A stretch of DNA of 64,000 nt, taken from NCBI RefSeq assembly GCF_008704535.1, contig NZ_CP023701.1, forward strand, positions 3,908,501 through 3,972,500, read 5' to 3'. The position numbers and the translations under genes were made by a program. The notes under the pieces were generated by a model that ran no database searches, had not been told where the DNA came from, and saw only the letters and a list, made by a program, of their open reading frames with translations. Below, piece after piece: positions 62,080 to 64,000 of the stretch (position 1 is its first letter; every line of letters begins with the position of its first letter). The stretch comes from Streptomyces subrutilus. Lineage in GTDB: Bacteria > Actinomycetota > Actinomycetes > Streptomycetales > Streptomycetaceae.

Positions 62080-62835
62080 ATGCGCGAGATCCTCGGAAGG
62101 CGTCTCCAGTGGCTCCGCGACCGGATCCAGTCCCTGCGCCCCGCCCCGGCGCCGAGCGGACCGCCGGCTCTCCTCGACGCGGCGCTGACCTGCGCCACCG
62201 CCTGGGAGTGGCCCGTGCTGCCCGGCGTCGGCCGTTCGAGCACGGACGGCTCGCGGTGTGCCTGCCCCGATCCCGACTGCGTCGTCCCCGGCGCGCACCC
62301 CTTCGACCCCGGCCTCCTCGCGGCGACCACGGACCCCCGGATGGTGACGTGGTGGTGGACCAACCGGCCCGCCGCACCGGTTCTGATGGCCACCGGCGGG
62401 GCCGCGCCCTGCGCGGTGAGCCTGCCCGCCACCGCCGCGGCGCGCGCCCTCGTACGCCTCGACGCGCAGGGCCTGCGGCTCGGTCCGGTCGTGGCCACGC
62501 CCACGCGCTGGTCGCTGCTGGTGGCCCCGTACTCCCTGGAGCGGCTCGGCGAACTGCTCTACGCCAAGGACCACGTGCCCTCCTCGCTGCGCTTCCACGG
62601 TGAGGGCGGCTACCTCCTGCTCCCGCCGTCCGCAGCGTCCGGCGGCGGCGAGGTGCGCTGGGAGCGCGAGCCGCGCGCGGCGGACCGCACCCGGCCCCGG
62701 TCCGTGCGCGGGCCGCGGACGGCGGCGGGTGACACCGTGCGGACCCTCTGGCTGCCGGACGTCGAGGCGGTCGTGGACGCGCTCGTCGAGGCGAGCACCG
62801 GGGCGCCGGGCGGCGGGAGCCGGCTCGCGTACTGA
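62080..62835 (+). CDS. Bifunctional DNA primase/polymerase-like protein (degenerate)
   Basis: 251 aa. The part after residue 30 shows a prim-pol N-terminal pattern: AWEWPVLPG, CPDPDCVVPGAHPFD, LAATTDPRMVTWWWTNRP, PVLMATGG, FHGEGGYLLLPPS. Between PVLMATGG and LVRLDAQG the catalytic Asp pair seen in active enzymes (usually GLAVVDVD) is missing, so it may be a non-catalytic, DNA-binding or regulatory relative. ATG 62080 with GGAAAGGAA about 10 nt upstream; ATG 62041 is an alternative. Confidence 0.7.
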   Translation: MREILGRRLQWLRDRIQSLRPAPAPSGPPALLDAALTCATAWEWPVLPGVGRSSTDGSRCACPDPDCVVPGAHPFDPGLLAATTDPRMVTWWWTNRPAAPVLMATGGAAPCAVSLPATAAARALVRLDAQGLRLGPVVATPTRWSLLVAPYSLERLGELLYAKDHVPSSLRFHGEGGYLLLPPSAASGGGEVRWEREPRAADRTRPRSVRGPRTAAGDTVRTLWLPDVEAVVDALVEASTGAPGGGSRLAY

Positions 62836-62945
62836 CCCCGTACGGCACCCGCGGATCACTCGTACGGGTGCCGACGGGGCCGGTTTACCGCGGAATTGGG
62901 CGCGGGGATCTCCGCGCCCCATTCCGGGATCGCTATCTTCGGCGA

Positions 62946-63518
62946 ATGAATCTCCGCCTGATCGGTATCGGCGCCGGTGTGTTGATCATCTTGTCGCTCC
63001 CGCTGGCCGGGGCGATCGCCGGGCCGGATTACGACGGTCGGGAGGACGGGAAAAACGGCGGCCTGTTCTCGGCGCTCGGGCTTTCGGACGGGTCGCGCGC
63101 CGCGGCCGGCCCGGCCGCCGGACGCGCCCCGGCCGCCGGACGCGCGGAGCCCGGTCCGCCGCGGCAGCCGCGCACGGACTCCCGCTGCGGGCCCGAACTC
63201 ACCTCCCCCCACGGGCTGGAGGCGCAGACCTGCGTCCTGGTCGGCGAGGGCCGCACCTGGGGCCGCAGCTACTACCGCAACACCGGCGGCCGCGCGCTCG
63301 ACGCCGTACTGACGGTGATGGGGCCGGCCGGGCGGACGGTGCAGATCCGGTGCGAGGTCGCGGCGGGCGACGAGCCGGGGCTGTGCGAGACCCCGCGGGA
63401 GCCCTCCAGCGGAACGCCGGACGCCTACTCGGCCGTTGCGGAGTTTGCAGTTCCGGATGATGAAGGTGCACTACTGCTGCGGTCCGGGAGCAACTCACCA
63501 GCACCGGGCGACGGTTGA
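62946..63518 (+). CDS. Putative secreted protein, function unknown
   Basis: 190 aa. A signal peptide or anchor LIGIGAGVLIILSLPLAGAIAG lies at the N-terminus. An Ala/Pro/Gly-rich linker then leads to a domain with three or four cysteines (SRCGPEL, AQTCVLVG, IRCEVAAG, LCETP) which probably form two disulfides; GEGRTWGRSYYRN precedes a beta-rich part. No family recognised. ATG preceded by a weak signal. Confidence 0.7.
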   Translation: MNLRLIGIGAGVLIILSLPLAGAIAGPDYDGREDGKNGGLFSALGLSDGSRAAAGPAAGRAPAAGRAEPGPPRQPRTDSRCGPELTSPHGLEAQTCVLVGEGRTWGRSYYRNTGGRALDAVLTVMGPAGRTVQIRCEVAAGDEPGLCETPREPSSGTPDAYSAVAEFAVPDDEGALLLRSGSNSPAPGDG

Positions 63519-63537
63519 GACCGTCGGGAAAACAAGC

Positions 63538-63577
63538 GCCCGGTCGCTGGCGACGGGGGATGCACCAGCGACCGGGC
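63538..63577 (+). terminator. Intrinsic terminator of the secreted-protein gene
   Basis: A 13 bp perfect stem (GCCCGGTCGCTGG / CCAGCGACCGGGC) with a 14 nt loop lies 20 bp after the stop. A second inverted repeat (AGAGATCG/CGATCTCT, 63594-63623) follows in an AT-richer stretch. Confidence 0.75.
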
Positions 63578-63698
63578 TACAAGAACGGTAACAAGAGATC
63601 GCCTGTTCGCAAATTCGATCTCTGATATTCAGACACCGATTTGCAGACGATTAGCGGGAGTTGTGACTCCGGTCACCGGCCCCGTCCCGCCGTGCGGG

Positions 63699-64000
63699 TC
63701 AGCTGAGCGTGACCTGGCGGTTGGTGAGGCCGCCGCGCGCCCGGCGCTCCTCCGTGGTCAGCGGCGCGTCCGAGGCCAGCGCCCCGGCGAGCCGCTCCGC
63801 GAACTCGGCGGCCGGCTTCTCCACGTCGTCCGCGGTGACGCCGGTCGGCAGGTCCCAGACGGGGACCACCAGTCCGTGCGCCCGGAAGGAACCGACCAGT
63901 CGGGTGCCTTCGCCGAGCGAGGAGGTGCCGGCCGCGTGCAGCCGCGCGAGGGCGTCGAGCAGCTTCTCCTCCGGGTGCGGCATGACCCAGCGCAGGTGGT
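63699..64000 (-). CDS. C-terminal part of a probable DUF5926-family protein (continues beyond the window)
   Basis: The frame stays open to the right edge (…HLRWVMPHPEEKLLDALARLHAAG), so this is the 3' end of a longer gene. The visible 100 or so residues include VGSFRAHGLVVPVWDLPTGV and end RARGGLTNRQVTLS, which I associate with conserved actinobacterial DUF5926 proteins. Internal ATG 63983 should not be taken as the start. Function unknown. Confidence 0.7.
   Translation of the reverse strand, partial: HLRWVMPHPEEKLLDALARLHAAGTSSLGEGTRLVGSFRAHGLVVPVWDLPTGVTADDVEKPAAEFAERLAGALASDAPLTTEERRARGGLTNRQVTLS

Overview
This is a very GC-rich actinobacterial chromosome segment that reads as Streptomyces. 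Direct signs are strong G/C bias at codon third positions, many GTG starts, GTGA/ATGA start-stop overlaps, an ssgR-ssgA sporulation pair, a Rex-type operator before cydABCD, and rare TTA codons. From memory, gene order runs parallel to Streptomyces coelicolor around SCO3914-SCO3973 (ptpA, ssgR-ssgA, thiC, hisC, cydAB-cydCD, serS-pheA, dtpA copper cluster). That interval lies some tens of kb from oriC. dnaA and parAB are not in the window, but 15 copies or near-copies of the ParB site parS (GTTTCACGTGAAAC), in six clusters, show directly that this is the origin-proximal segregation domain. Two clusters of DnaA boxes fit the same picture.

Layout. 0-10 kb: end of a beta-lactamase-fold hydrolase, AlkZ/YcaQ-like winged-helix protein, two GNATs, parS cluster 1, HAD phosphatase, flavohemoprotein, NUDIX, LysR regulator, then an operon of holin-like protein, PtpA and a cystathionine lyase/synthase. 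9.5-16 kb: cupin, DUF5326, ssgR, ssgA, YibE/F, TPP riboswitch with thiC, a broken aldo/keto reductase and parS cluster 2. 16-21.5 kb: membrane protein, metallophosphoesterase, LacI regulator, hisC, cyclophilin-like protein. 21.5-30 kb: Rex operator, cydA, cydB, fused cydDC beginning inside a parS site, and a GAF-GAF histidine kinase. 29.6-38 kb: Cof-type HAD, parS cluster 4, F420-type LLM oxidoreductase, a translationally coupled HSP90-like ATPase and TPR protein, KptA, aquaporin. 38-43 kb: DnaA boxes and a four-gene operon (M24 peptidase-like, alpha/beta hydrolase-SDR fusion, PF10118 protein, MerR). 43-50 kb: two coupled ABC transporters, rhomboid-like protein carrying parS cluster 5, Cof-type HAD, serS. 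50-57.6 kb: DnaA-box cluster, pheA, and the copper cluster ycnI-like, sco, PCuAC-like, copCD (with parS cluster 6 inside the gene), dtpA. 57.9-64 kb: HATPase anti-sigma-like protein, aminopeptidase P, GAF-SpoIIE phosphatase, a primase-polymerase-like protein, a secreted protein, and the end of a probable DUF5926 gene.

Themes. (1) Chromosome organisation: ParB and DnaA sites sit between and inside housekeeping genes, and several parS copies are translated as VSRET or FHVK. (2) Respiration and redox: cytochrome bd under a Rex site next to a possible haem-GAF kinase, plus a flavohemoprotein and an extracytoplasmic copper pathway. (3) Development: ssgR-ssgA, and two TTA-containing genes (LysR, flavohemoprotein) that would depend on bldA tRNA. 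No rRNA, tRNA, IS element, prophage or CRISPR array was found. The less characterised units most worth study are the HSP90-like/TPR gene pair and the M24/hydrolase-SDR/PF10118/MerR operon.
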